This document shows positions 8,354-17,242 of a stretch of 64,000 nucleotides of DNA, in pieces. The first letter of the stretch is position 1; every line of letters begins with the position of its first letter. Under the pieces are notes generated by a model, which saw only the letters and a list, made by a program, of their open reading frames with translations, was not told where the DNA came from and made no database searches. The translations under genes were made by a program, and so were the position numbers. The DNA is taken from positions 1-64,000 of the forward strand of contig SULG01000001.1 in NCBI GenBank assembly GCA_005524015.1, given 5' to 3'. The stretch comes from Candidatus Jettenia ecosi. Lineage in GTDB: Bacteria; Planctomycetota; Brocadiia; Brocadiales; Brocadiaceae.

Positions 8354-8834
8354 ACACGTTGTTGTTAACGCATCTCCATTAATTTGTCTCTTTGCAAGTG
8401 GCCTATCTGATTTACTTCCAGCATTATTTACAGAAATAATAGTACCTGATTCGGTATGTAAAGAAATTACCGATAAAGGTAAAATAGATGCTGCTTCAAG
8501 AACTTTATTCTCAAATAAACGGATTAAACAGATTAACAATGTAATTATTCATCCAACTGTTGCATCATGGGATTTAGGTAGAGGTGAAAGTGCTGTATTG
8601 TCTTATGCCTTGCAGAATCCTAAATTTTGGGCCGTAGTAGACGATCGTGAAGCGAGACGATGTGCTATTTCGTTAGGATGCTACTATACAGGTACAGTTG
8701 GAATAATATTACTTGCGAAAAGAAGAGGTGTTATTTCATCAGTACGCGAATCTCTAGAAAAACTTCAAAATGCAGGTCTTTGGTTATCAGATTCTTTTAT
8801 AGAAAATGTATGTCGAAAGGCTAATGAGGGATAA
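8343..8834 (+). CDS. DUF3368 family PIN-type nuclease (putative toxin)
   Basis: A 163-residue DUF3368 protein, a predicted PIN-fold RNase. It shows the N-terminal VVVNASPLICLFASGL, a central LGRGESAVLSYAL (conserved GE motif), the acidic VVDDREARRCAISLG and GTVGIILLAKRRGVI. These match the family order and length, and all the acidic residues typical of the group are present. It is translationally coupled to the UPF0175 gene by an 11-bp overlap. Unlike the related gene at 6137, its frame is intact. Confidence 0.88.
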   Translation: MRIEHVVVNASPLICLFASGLSDLLPALFTEIIVPDSVCKEITDKGKIDAASRTLFSNKRIKQINNVIIHPTVASWDLGRGESAVLSYALQNPKFWAVVDDREARRCAISLGCYYTGTVGIILLAKRRGVISSVRESLEKLQNAGLWLSDSFIENVCRKANEG

Positions 8835-9713
8835 ATTATATCATTACCTACACAACTTACTGATCTTTTTATGATTATGCCTTTTCCACTTCCACCACCT
8901 TACTAAAAATTCTGACTGTAGTCAACTGTAGTCAAATTGTAGTCAACTCCAACGGAATCTAACGGACCCAGTCGGAATTGCCAGGATTACAATTGTATTG
9001 TATCTTATTTCTTGACAGTATGTGAAAAATTAGAGAAGGGAAAACAGGTCAAAAAGTATGAAAGCATTTCTTTTGAAAATCTTGATGTGATACTGTTTAT
9101 GATTAGCAGATGAATCTCCCCATCATCCCCTCTTTCGCAAGGAGGGGATCGAAGCAAAAGAGGGAAATGACAGGGAAGACTTATATGTTTTGTATAAATA
9201 GAAAAATACATACCAAATTATGAAATAAAGAGAAAATTAATTAAAATCTTATTACTCCATATCGAAAAACATCTTTGAAAAATTGATACAATCTTGTTTT
9301 TATTGTTAATAAATATAAGAATAAGATAGTATTTTATAATTACTTACAGTAATATAATGTTTGAGTAGTATTGACTGGTATGTGAATGATAAAAAGATAA
9401 GGGGGTATAATTTTAATATTTTGTAATTTCACTACACATTTGAAATAATCACAGCAAGAAGTGTGACATGGCACAAAAGCGTGACGTCTGAAAGTGTGAC
9501 ATGGCAAGGTAGAAACGTAACTTATATTGCTTTAAAAAAGATATTTTTCGTTCAGACAAGAACAAATTTAACGATGTTAAAAGTATTTTTAACTTAAAAA
9601 AATAAGAAGTTTTTCCAAAATTTGCCACAATGCTTTCTCTTCATAAGTTGAGTTTGTATATTACAATTGTGTGGCAATTTTTTATGAGAAAGGAAAAAGG
9701 AAAGTAAAAAAAT
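8835..9713. other. long AT-rich intergenic region with short direct repeats
   Basis: No gene found in about 880 bp. It holds three close copies of GTAGTCAA (about 8917-8945), a small inverted repeat CCCCTC...GAGGGG (9122-9150) and two copies of AGTGTGACATGGCA about 35 bp apart (about 9460 and 9493) with a partial third (GCGTGACGTC) between them. The 3' end (9650-9713) is the probable promoter and leader of the following gene, with AGAAAGGAAAAAGGAAAG before ATG 9714. Confidence 0.5.
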
Positions 9714-10898
9714 ATGTTACAGAAAAAATACTTCTGGATAAGTCTTGCATGTTTTTACTTTTTGTTTACCCTCTCATTCGAGATAAAAGCAGTATTTTCG
9801 GATGAAATAAAAATGATTGATGGTAATACTTTAGAAGGAGAGATAGTAAAATTTAACGAAGAAGCCTTTTCTTTTCGAAAGAAAGATGGAAGCGAGATTG
9901 ATATTCAACTGAAGGATGTAAATTTTATTTCCGAAGGTAATGAGATTATTATTGTAAACCATTCAAAAGAAGGGCTTTCTATCCTTAGGCTGCCGAAGCC
10001 AGAAAATATCTCTATAAAAGATATTGATTACACAACAACTGATACACTCGTTTTACCCAAAACAGAAATTGAATCAACGGAAGTTGCCGATGAAGAAACA
10101 GAACAGATACTGGAATTTCCTGATAAAGGACAACCTTCTGAAAGAGAAGATCAACCCGCAGCGGAACAGCCGCCATCTGTCAGCGCTGAAGAGGCTGCTC
10201 AAATAGAGGAAAAAGAAGTAATACCTCCGCAGCGGACGTGGAAAGGAAATGTTGATGCAGGTATGAATATCAAAGATGGAAATACAGAGTCTGCCACAAC
10301 CCATATAAAAGGAGGTTACGCAAATATAAGAAGTTTGGATAATATATTTTTTGATGCACTGATACTCTATGAAACAGTAACCGATAAAGCTACCGATGAA
10401 GATGTAGAGACTGCCAATGAGCAACGCGCTACGGGAAAATATGAATACAAGCATACCCTCAGGCTCTATTCTTTTTTTAACCAATACTTTGAGCATGATG
10501 AGATCGAGAGGTTAAGTTATCGGTCTATTTCATCTCCTGGTGTTGGTTATCGGTTCATCGATAAAGAGCATTTAAAATACAAAGCAGAAGCTGGTCCCGC
10601 GTATACTTATGAAAGGTTTCACGGTGGAATTATAGATGAGTATTTAGGTATAAGGGTCGGTCAGTATTTAGATTGGCGTATACTTGACACAATAACATTT
10701 TACGCAAAAGCAGAGTATGTACAGAGCGCTGAAAATACCAGCGATTGGCGTGTGGATTCTGGTTTAGGAGTCAGGCATAATTTAACAAAATCCATCGCAT
10801 TGAGTGTAGAACTCCTTGATCAGTATGATAACACACCGGCTGAAGGAGCGGAAAAAGAGGATAGGACGCTTATTGGTAGCGTAGGCTATAGTTTTTAG
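9714..10898 (+). CDS. DUF481 outer-membrane protein
   Basis: A 394-residue secreted protein. An N-terminal signal peptide (about residues 1-29, ISLACFYFLFTLSFEIKAVFS) is followed by an SH3/LSm-like segment (IKMIDGNTLEGEIVKFN), an acidic Pro/Glu-rich linker (about 120-170) and a C-terminal DUF481 beta-barrel of about 220 residues with alternating aromatic strands. It ends in GSVGYSF, whose C-terminal Phe is typical of outer-membrane proteins assembled by BamA. DUF481 proteins are sometimes called salt-induced, but their substrate is unknown. It is convergent with ubiE. Confidence 0.85.
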   Translation: MLQKKYFWISLACFYFLFTLSFEIKAVFSDEIKMIDGNTLEGEIVKFNEEAFSFRKKDGSEIDIQLKDVNFISEGNEIIIVNHSKEGLSILRLPKPENISIKDIDYTTTDTLVLPKTEIESTEVADEETEQILEFPDKGQPSEREDQPAAEQPPSVSAEEAAQIEEKEVIPPQRTWKGNVDAGMNIKDGNTESATTHIKGGYANIRSLDNIFFDALILYETVTDKATDEDVETANEQRATGKYEYKHTLRLYSFFNQYFEHDEIERLSYRSISSPGVGYRFIDKEHLKYKAEAGPAYTYERFHGGIIDEYLGIRVGQYLDWRILDTITFYAKAEYVQSAENTSDWRVDSGLGVRHNLTKSIALSVELLDQYDNTPAEGAEKEDRTLIGSVGYSF

Positions 10899-10972
10899 AG
10901 AGGTCAAAGAAGGATATAGATATCTCCTCTATTGAATAATAATGAGGGTTGACTCTGAACCGGAAGCTGCTT

Positions 10973-11707
10973 CTATTTACACGGTTTTTGACCGACATGG
11001 ATAGTAACAATCCCAAGTGTCCTTGAGTATATTTTTACATCCTCAAGTCCACAAGCTTCCATCTGTGCTTGTAAACCATACCGGTCCGGGAAGTTTAATA
11101 CCGATGTGGGGAGATATGAGTATGCGTTGTATCTGCTGCGTGAAATGAGCTTTCCAATAAAAGGGAGTATCTTTTTAAAATACGTGTAATAGATTGTCTT
11201 GAATAGGGGGCTTGTAGGTTGCGAAAACTCCAGGATTACAACGCGGCCCCCTGGGGCTGTTATTCTCATCATTTCGGTAATGCCAGACTTCAAATCCGAT
11301 ACATTCCTTATTCCAAAGGCTACAGCAGAGACTTGAAAATAGTTATCATGGAAAGGCAATCGTAAAGTATCGGCCTCAATAACTTGTATCTTATCTGAAA
11401 GTTTTCTCTTCCTGAGTTTATGATCTGCAATCCTTACCATTTCATGACAAAAGTCACTTCCAATAACTTTACCATCCTGATTTAGTACCTTAGAGTAAGC
11501 AATTGCCAGATCGCCGGTTCCTGTACAGACATCAAGAACATGTGCGTCAGGAGCAACGTTACTGACCTTTACAGCAAATTTTCGCCATTTTTTATCAAAG
11601 TTAAAACTTAAAATGGTATTTAAGAGGTCATATACCCTTGCGATTGAGCCAAACATCTGCTGGATATAATCACCCTTTTTTGTTAATAATTCAGTTTGTG
11701 TAAGCAT
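10973..11707 (-). CDS. ubiE: demethylmenaquinone methyltransferase
   Basis: A 244-residue class I SAM-dependent methyltransferase of the UbiE/MenG family, performing the last C-methylation of menaquinone (or ubiquinone). Visible motifs are the N-terminal VQQMF-like QQMFGSIARVYDLLNTILSF, the SAM-binding HVLDVCTGTGDLAIAYS, and VSAVAFGIRNVSDLKSGITE with VVILEFSQPTSP. Length and motif order are typical. It lies 50 bp downstream of ubiD on the same strand, so the two probably form a quinone-biosynthesis operon. Confidence 0.95.
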   Translation of the reverse strand: MLTQTELLTKKGDYIQQMFGSIARVYDLLNTILSFNFDKKWRKFAVKVSNVAPDAHVLDVCTGTGDLAIAYSKVLNQDGKVIGSDFCHEMVRIADHKLRKRKLSDKIQVIEADTLRLPFHDNYFQVSAVAFGIRNVSDLKSGITEMMRITAPGGRVVILEFSQPTSPLFKTIYYTYFKKILPFIGKLISRSRYNAYSYLPTSVLNFPDRYGLQAQMEACGLEDVKIYSRTLGIVTIHVGQKPCK

Positions 11708-11757
11708 CTCTTTTTAAATTTTTTGTAAAATTCGTGCAAATTCGTGTTCATTCGTGA

Positions 11758-13203
11758 CTAAATTCCATATAAATTCCATTTTTTATTCACCAGGTTAACG
11801 ATCTCTGGTGACATCTTGATATCGTCTGGCCATTCCCTCGTGAAGCCTTCTTCAGGCCATTTTTTTGTGGCATCGATCCCCATCTTTGAGCCAATCTTAG
11901 GTAAAGCGGATGCATGTTCCAGAGCATCAAGTGGACCATCCACAAAGGTAATATCCCTGCGTGGGTCTACATTGTTTCCCACCCGCCACATTACCTCATC
12001 CACACTTTGTACATTGACATCCTTATCGACCACCACAATAATCTTTGTAAACATCATCTGTCCCATACCCCATATTCCGTGCATAACCTTCTTTGCCTGG
12101 AATGGGTATCGTTTATCGATAGAGAGGAAAGCAAAGTTGTGAAAGACGCCAAAGAGAGGCAAGTTCATATCGATAATCTCAGGAATCATGAGCTTTAAAA
12201 GGGGGAGAAACAACCGTTCCGTTGCTTTTCCCATATAGCAATCTTCCATAGGAGGTTTGCCCACAATGGTAGTGGGATAGATTGGCTCTCTCCGTTGCGT
12301 AATGCAGGTAATGTGGAATACCGGATAATAATCAGCGAGCGAATAATAACCGGTATGGTCGCCAAAAGGGCCTTCAATATGGGTTTCCTTGGGATCAACA
12401 TATCCCTCCAGTATAATCTCTGCATTTGCAGGCACTTCCATATCGATCGTCTTGCAGGCTACCATTTCTACATTCTTTTTTCTCAAAAAACCTGCAAAGA
12501 CCATTTCATCTACTTCCGGCGGAACAGGCGCCGTGGCTGCATAGGTAATGGCGGGATCGCAGCCCAATGCGACGGCCACGGGCATGCACTTGTCTTCTCT
12601 CTGATAATCCCTATAGTGCCTGGCTCCATCATGGTGGATATGCCAATGCATACCGGTTGTCTTATCATCGTAAACGTGCATACGGTACATACCGGCATTT
12701 CTATTACCTGTTTTCAGATTTTTCGTAAAGACTAATGGGAGCGTGATAAATTTACCGCCATCTCCCGGCCAACACTTGATGACAGGTATTTTTGCGAGGG
12801 ATGGTTCTGTTTCATATACAACTTCCTGACAAGGCGCGTGCTTTACGGTTTTAGGAGGAAATTTTGAGAATGTCATTAACAGGTGTGGGATAAACTTGAT
12901 CTTGTCAATAAAGCTTGATGGTATCTCAGGCTTAACAAGATTCGCTATTTCCTGTGCAATCTCATCTACGTTTTTTACATTAAGAGCCATAGCCATGCGC
13001 TCATACGAGCCAAAGGCGTTGATAAGTATCGGTATTGAATATCCCTTTACCTTTTCAAAGAGAAGGGCAGGTCCGTATGCCTTGGAGATTCGGTCAGTAA
13101 TCTCGGTAACTTCCAATTCAGCAGAGACCTCTGTTTTAATGCGCTTTAACTGCCCGGAGTCTTCCAGTTTTCTTATAAAATCTGATAAATCCTGATAAGC
13201 CAT
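11758..13203 (-). CDS. ubiD: UbiD family decarboxylase (prenylated-FMN dependent)
   Basis: A 481-residue UbiD-type decarboxylase, expected to remove the ring carboxylate of a prenylated aromatic quinone precursor using prenylated FMN. Clear family segments are NAGMYRMHVYDDKTTGMHWH, HIEGPFGDHTGYYS, PTTIVGKPPMEDCYMGKATE and DPRRDITFVDGPLDALEHAS. The length is normal for UbiD. It precedes ubiE by about 50 bp, which supports a role in menaquinone synthesis rather than in aromatic degradation. No ubiX (flavin prenyltransferase) is present nearby. Confidence 0.92.
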   Translation of the reverse strand: MAYQDLSDFIRKLEDSGQLKRIKTEVSAELEVTEITDRISKAYGPALLFEKVKGYSIPILINAFGSYERMAMALNVKNVDEIAQEIANLVKPEIPSSFIDKIKFIPHLLMTFSKFPPKTVKHAPCQEVVYETEPSLAKIPVIKCWPGDGGKFITLPLVFTKNLKTGNRNAGMYRMHVYDDKTTGMHWHIHHDGARHYRDYQREDKCMPVAVALGCDPAITYAATAPVPPEVDEMVFAGFLRKKNVEMVACKTIDMEVPANAEIILEGYVDPKETHIEGPFGDHTGYYSLADYYPVFHITCITQRREPIYPTTIVGKPPMEDCYMGKATERLFLPLLKLMIPEIIDMNLPLFGVFHNFAFLSIDKRYPFQAKKVMHGIWGMGQMMFTKIIVVVDKDVNVQSVDEVMWRVGNNVDPRRDITFVDGPLDALEHASALPKIGSKMGIDATKKWPEEGFTREWPDDIKMSPEIVNLVNKKWNLYGI

Positions 13204-13476
13204 AATTATTTACTATAAAAAATAAGGTGTAGAATGTGGATCTTTACGATATTGAACCATAAAGTTGCACAGATATAAAATATCGATACCATTCGAATTA
13301 TCGTGAATGAATCTATAAATAACCGTATAGGTGTTAAAAACTTTATTAAAATACAATATTGTAACAAAAAAAACAAATGATATTTATTACCACTATGGTA
13401 TAATTATACACTTAAATGTATTTGGATTTAAATAAAAGTATAGGAGAGAAAATACGGTTTTACAAGACGAGAATAT

Positions 13477-14445
13477 ATGAACCCTAATTTTTTTATACGC
13501 AATATTCCCATATATGGGGATTTAATTCTGTCTCCTATGGCAGGATTTTCCGATATTCCCTATAGGCTCATTTGCCGGGAATTTGGTATGGCAATGAGTT
13601 GTGCAGAAGTGGTTTCTATGGACGGGGTGCTGTGGAAAAACAGGAAAACCTTTCAATTGCTTGATTTTAGACTAGTTGAGAGACCTGTCTCATTTCAGAT
13701 ACTTGGTAACGATGAGGATAAAATTGCGGAGGCCAGTCGCATGATGGAAGCGCTGGGGCCGGATGTTATCGATGTCAATATGGGCTGTTCTGTGTCGGAT
13801 ATAGCCGGCAAAGGAGCCGGGGCCGGGCTTCTGAAAAATCCCCAAAAGATTGGAAGGATTTTTCAGAAATTAACGAAAGTACTCCGTGTTCCGGTAACCG
13901 GTAAAATTCGGTTAGGATGGGACGATAAGTCACGCAACTATCTGGATGTTGCCCGGATTCTCGAAGAAAATGGCGCCGCACTTATTGCCGTTCATGGCCG
14001 TACGAGATCTCAATTCTTTCGCGGCAAGGCCGATTGGGATGCGATTGCAGAGGTTAAGCAGGCGGTAAAGATCCCGGTAATTGGTAATGGTGATGTAAGA
14101 TGTGTCGCAGATATTGAACGCATAAAACAGCATACCGGGTGCGATGGTGTAATGATTGGACGGGCCGCTATCGGCCATCCATGGATTTTTCAACGTAGGG
14201 ACAGAAGTCAGATAACATACCATGAAAAGATCGAACTCATCCGGCGTCATATATCACTTATGCAGGCATACTATGGAAGGGAGATCGGTATTATCCTTTT
14301 CCGCAAGCATATCGTTAAATATATTATGTCTATGCCCATGGCTACTGAGTTGCGTCCCTATTTATTACAATGCGATAGTTCCGAAGAGATCCTCGAACTT
14401 GTGACTTCTCATGTGGAGCGTATCCAGGAGCATAAGGTTGCGTAA
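13477..14445 (+). CDS. dusB: tRNA-dihydrouridine synthase (DusB-like)
   Basis: A 322-residue FMN-dependent Dus enzyme that reduces uridines in the D-loop of tRNA. Seen are the N-terminal LSPMAGFSDIPYRLICREFG, the active-site segment VIDVNMGCSVSDIAGKGAGA (catalytic Cys in GC), the flavin-binding VTGKIRLGW, AVHGRTRSQFFRGKADWDAI and the phosphate-binding IPVIGNGDVR...DGVMIGRAAIGHPWIF. Length and order match DusB. The GCS in place of the usual GCP is a minor variant. The gene is divergent from ubiD across a 270-bp spacer. Confidence 0.93.
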   Translation: MNPNFFIRNIPIYGDLILSPMAGFSDIPYRLICREFGMAMSCAEVVSMDGVLWKNRKTFQLLDFRLVERPVSFQILGNDEDKIAEASRMMEALGPDVIDVNMGCSVSDIAGKGAGAGLLKNPQKIGRIFQKLTKVLRVPVTGKIRLGWDDKSRNYLDVARILEENGAALIAVHGRTRSQFFRGKADWDAIAEVKQAVKIPVIGNGDVRCVADIERIKQHTGCDGVMIGRAAIGHPWIFQRRDRSQITYHEKIELIRRHISLMQAYYGREIGIILFRKHIVKYIMSMPMATELRPYLLQCDSSEEILELVTSHVERIQEHKVA

Positions 14446-14529
14446 GGTATTTGATTTTGGACACGGATGAACACAGATAAGGAAGAAATACGAATGGACA
14501 ATTCCGAAGGGGTAAAATGACTAGAGGTC

Positions 14530-14775
14530 ATCCTAAAACCTTAATTTAGTATCTAGAATCATTTGAAATATAGTATGGAGAAGGAGAAAAATTTTCATAC
14601 TATATGTAAGCCAATTCCAGGGGTGGCACTGACAAACTTTGTTTGTCAGTGTTTGTAATCCGTATCTCTGTACGTAGGTAAATAAGCACGGATAAACCCG
14701 TTTGTCCGTGTCGCCTGGTCTGGAGTTATCCCAAAACCTCAATTTTGTATCTAGAATCATTTGAAGATAGAGAGA
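14530..14775. repeat. two 40-bp direct repeats bracketing two hairpins
   Basis: A direct repeat of about 40 bp (core TATCTAGAATCATTTGAA, near 14550-14568 and 14748-14766) flanks about 160 bp. Between the copies are two hairpins: CACTGACAAA/TTTGTCAGTG at about 14628-14650 and CACGGATAAAC/GTTTGTCCGTG at about 14688-14711. The whole 14446-14918 interval has no recognisable gene. It might be a small mobile module or a duplicated terminator region between dusB and the cobalamin genes. Confidence 0.6.
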
Positions 14776-14918
14776 GGTTCCCGTACAGAAATAGGTTTTG
14801 GGATAGCATTTATAGAAGTAAAAAACAATGAAGTGAAAAGAGTAAAAAAATTATGTAAATCTTGTCTAACATTGAATAACAGTGCATCATTATTTATAAT
14901 TAAAAAAAAGAAAGAACA

Positions 14919-15926
14919 ATGAAAACAGGTATTGTATTAATTTCACATGGCAGTAAATTGAGCAGCGGCAATGATGGATTATTTAAGGTGGCCGATATGC
15001 TGCGTGCAATGAATCGATGGGACATGGTAGAAGGGGCCTTTTTGCAATTGGCAGAACCGGGATTCGGAGAGGTCGTAAAAAGAATCGTTGAGCATGGAAT
15101 TCATCGGATCGTAGTGGTACCGTTGTTATTATTCAAAGGAAACCATGTCTACAAAGATATCCCTGAAATGATGGAAAACGAAAAGGCAAAATATCCACAG
15201 GCAGAGTTTCTCTATGCTGATAATATCGGTGCAGATGAGCGGATTGCCCTGATTGCCGCTGACCGTATTCATGAGGCATTGATAGAAAAACAGTACGGAG
15301 GCAAACCTCGTATCGAACAGCCACAGGACATTGTTGACGAGAGCTTTGAGATTATTGATAAACTTGTTGATTTACAATCTGTACCAGAACTGCACAGGCC
15401 AATCATTCAACGCGCTATTCATGCTACCGGTGATACAGAATATGCATATAATTTGATTTTCCACCCAAAGGCTGTTGAGGCAGGTATACGCTCTTTGAAA
15501 GACGGGAAGAATATTGTTACTGATGTGAATATGGTTAAATCCGGGATCAGTAAAGGGCCTGTTGAGAAGTTTGGGGGTAAGATAATTTGTAAAATTGCCG
15601 AGAAATCTGTTGCTGAGGACGCAAATTGTTTGGGTAAAACTCGTGCCATAGTAGCTATGCAGCAGTCTATTCATGAGATGAAAGATGGGATTGTCGCCAT
15701 AGGCAATGCTCCTACTGCCTTGTTTGAACTCATTGATCTGATAAAAAAGGGGTTGGCACAACCGGCTCTCGTGATAGGTATTCCGGTTGGTTTTGTAGGC
15801 GCAGTTGAGGCAAAATATGCATTAAAGGATGTCTCTATTCCTTATATAACCAACACGAACCGGAAGGGCGGTAGCGCTGTAGCGGTATCGATCGTTAATG
15901 CGCTTATAAAATTAGCGAAAGAATAG
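14919..15926 (+). CDS. cbiC: CbiX-CbiC fusion: cobaltochelatase-like plus precorrin-8X methylmutase
   Basis: A 335-residue two-domain cobalamin-synthesis protein. Residues about 1-120 are a short CbiX/SirB-type chelatase (VLISHGSKLSSGNDG, IVVVPLLLFKGNHVYKDIP; the His of SHGS and the second His of GNHV are the expected metal ligands). Residues about 140-335 are precorrin-8X methylmutase CbiC/CobH (IIQRAIHATGDTEYAYNLIF, VTDVNMVKSGISKGP, IAIGNAPTALFELIDL-like, IPVGFVGAVEAKYAL, ITNTNRKGGSAVAVSIVNAL). The first step inserts cobalt, while the mutase makes cobyrinate, so distant steps are fused. It starts the cbi group with cbiD, cbiE and cbiL. Confidence 0.9.
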   Translation: MKTGIVLISHGSKLSSGNDGLFKVADMLRAMNRWDMVEGAFLQLAEPGFGEVVKRIVEHGIHRIVVVPLLLFKGNHVYKDIPEMMENEKAKYPQAEFLYADNIGADERIALIAADRIHEALIEKQYGGKPRIEQPQDIVDESFEIIDKLVDLQSVPELHRPIIQRAIHATGDTEYAYNLIFHPKAVEAGIRSLKDGKNIVTDVNMVKSGISKGPVEKFGGKIICKIAEKSVAEDANCLGKTRAIVAMQQSIHEMKDGIVAIGNAPTALFELIDLIKKGLAQPALVIGIPVGFVGAVEAKYALKDVSIPYITNTNRKGGSAVAVSIVNALIKLAKE

Positions 15927-15999
15927 TAAAGTTTTCGTATCACGCTAGTTTTTTGAGAAAAATACGGAATTGCTTAAAATAAGGTACGAAACCAACGGC

Positions 16000-16090
16000 A
16001 GGGGAGAACCTTGTGTTCGCCCACCTTTTGAGCGAATCCAAGCCTTTGTGTTTTTCCATAACGAGGGCGAACACAAGGTTCGCCCTTACA
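16000..16090. repeat. about 91-bp palindromic repeat (family P, copy 1)
   Basis: The arms GAACCTTGTGTTCGCCC and GGGCGAACACAAGGTTCGCC face each other around a loop of about 45 nt. The same arms occur at 18159-18250 and 25069-25161. Here the element lies between the cbiX-cbiC fusion and cbiD, within the likely operon. Confidence 0.85.
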
Positions 16091-16111
16091 ATTATAATCT
16101 CGTTTTAATGT

Positions 16112-17242
16112 ATGTCTTTACGATCCGGTTATACAACAGGAAGTTGTGCAACAGCGGCAGCTAAGGCGGCAGCTATCGGTTTAGTGAAGGGAAAGATTCC
16201 CGATGAGGTGGAGATTGATACCCCGATTGGGGTAAAACTTAAGCTGGGCATCCTCGACAAGCGGTTGTCAGATACGGTGTCAGAGTGTGCTGTACAGAAA
16301 GACGCAGGAGACGACCCTGATGTGACGAACGGATGCAGGATATACGCCCGGGTTGAATGGAACAACACTGATACCATAGAAATCGACGGTGGTGAAGGAG
16401 TAGGCCGGGTTACGAAACCAGGATTGCAGGTAGCGGTGGGTAACGCTGCAATTAATCCTGTGCCAAGACGTATGATTGAAGATGCTGTAAGAAAAGTGAT
16501 CGGCAGTGGTGTTGGAGTAAAGGTCATAATCTCTGTCCCTGAAGGGAGGACTTTAGGAGAAAAGACGTTCAATCCCAGACTCGGTATAATAGGGGGGATC
16601 TCTATTATCGGCACTACAGGGATTGTCCGTCCTATGTCAGAAGAATCTTTTAAAACATCTTTATTGTGCGGACTCGACATTGCCCGGGGAATCGGATATG
16701 AGGCGGTAGTCCTGGTGCCTGGCAGTCTCGGTGAACGTTCCATTCTGAATCTGGTTGATATCCCCAAAGACCAGGTTGTTCAAATAAGCAACTTTGTCGG
16801 TTTTATGTTAGAGGAGGCGCAAAAAAGACTTTTCAGGAAGATCATACTGGCAGGACATCCAGGTAAACTGGCAAAGCTGTTACGGGGTGATTTTCATACC
16901 CACAGCGCTGTTTCAAAGCCTGCAAATGATATTCTGATAGATAGTATTCAACGCGCTCCTCTTTCCGATAAGGTACTCAAGGGTTTAAAGGAAGTTTCAA
17001 CCGTAGAGGGAATAGTTGAATTATTACGGGATAATGCTCTATCGGTTATGCATGAAGTAGCAGATGAAATAGAGGGTAAGATACGGGCATTTTATAAGGA
17101 TAAACAGCCGTTTGCTGCCCCAGAGGCTGGGGTAATCTTATTTGATATGAAGGGTTCGGTTATGGGTATTTCAAAGAGTGCTCAAACATGGTTAGAGATT
17201 ATAAAAACAAAGTCGTTATCGTCGGTTGCGGACCAGGGTTAA
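16112..17242 (+). CDS. cbiD: cobalt-precorrin-5B C1-methyltransferase
   Basis: A 376-residue CbiD, which methylates C1 of cobalt-precorrin-5B in the anaerobic cobalamin pathway using SAM. Family hallmarks: RSGYTTGSCATAAAKAAAIG at the N-terminus, GDDPDVTNGCRIYARVEW, IDGGEGVGRVTKPGLQ, INPVPRRMI, GIIGGISIIGTTGIVRPMSE and KIILAGHPGKLAKLLRG. The length is normal. It overlaps cbiE by 55 bp, so the two are translationally coupled. A palindromic repeat separates it from the upstream cbiX-cbiC gene by only some 20 bp. Confidence 0.95.
   Translation: MSLRSGYTTGSCATAAAKAAAIGLVKGKIPDEVEIDTPIGVKLKLGILDKRLSDTVSECAVQKDAGDDPDVTNGCRIYARVEWNNTDTIEIDGGEGVGRVTKPGLQVAVGNAAINPVPRRMIEDAVRKVIGSGVGVKVIISVPEGRTLGEKTFNPRLGIIGGISIIGTTGIVRPMSEESFKTSLLCGLDIARGIGYEAVVLVPGSLGERSILNLVDIPKDQVVQISNFVGFMLEEAQKRLFRKIILAGHPGKLAKLLRGDFHTHSAVSKPANDILIDSIQRAPLSDKVLKGLKEVSTVEGIVELLRDNALSVMHEVADEIEGKIRAFYKDKQPFAAPEAGVILFDMKGSVMGISKSAQTWLEIIKTKSLSSVADQG

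Noticed and set aside
14533-14760. 75-codon minus-strand frame with MILDTKLRF at both ends
   Set aside because: The repeated peptide is simply the translation of the two direct DNA repeats; no protein features.
14446-14918. cobalamin riboswitch expected before cbi genes
   Set aside because: I did not find the conserved B12-box-like sequence on the plus strand; a covariance search would decide.
16129-16767. 212-codon frame antisense to cbiD
   Set aside because: cbiD is unmistakable on the other strand; the antisense frame is Ser/Thr/Pro-rich shadow translation.
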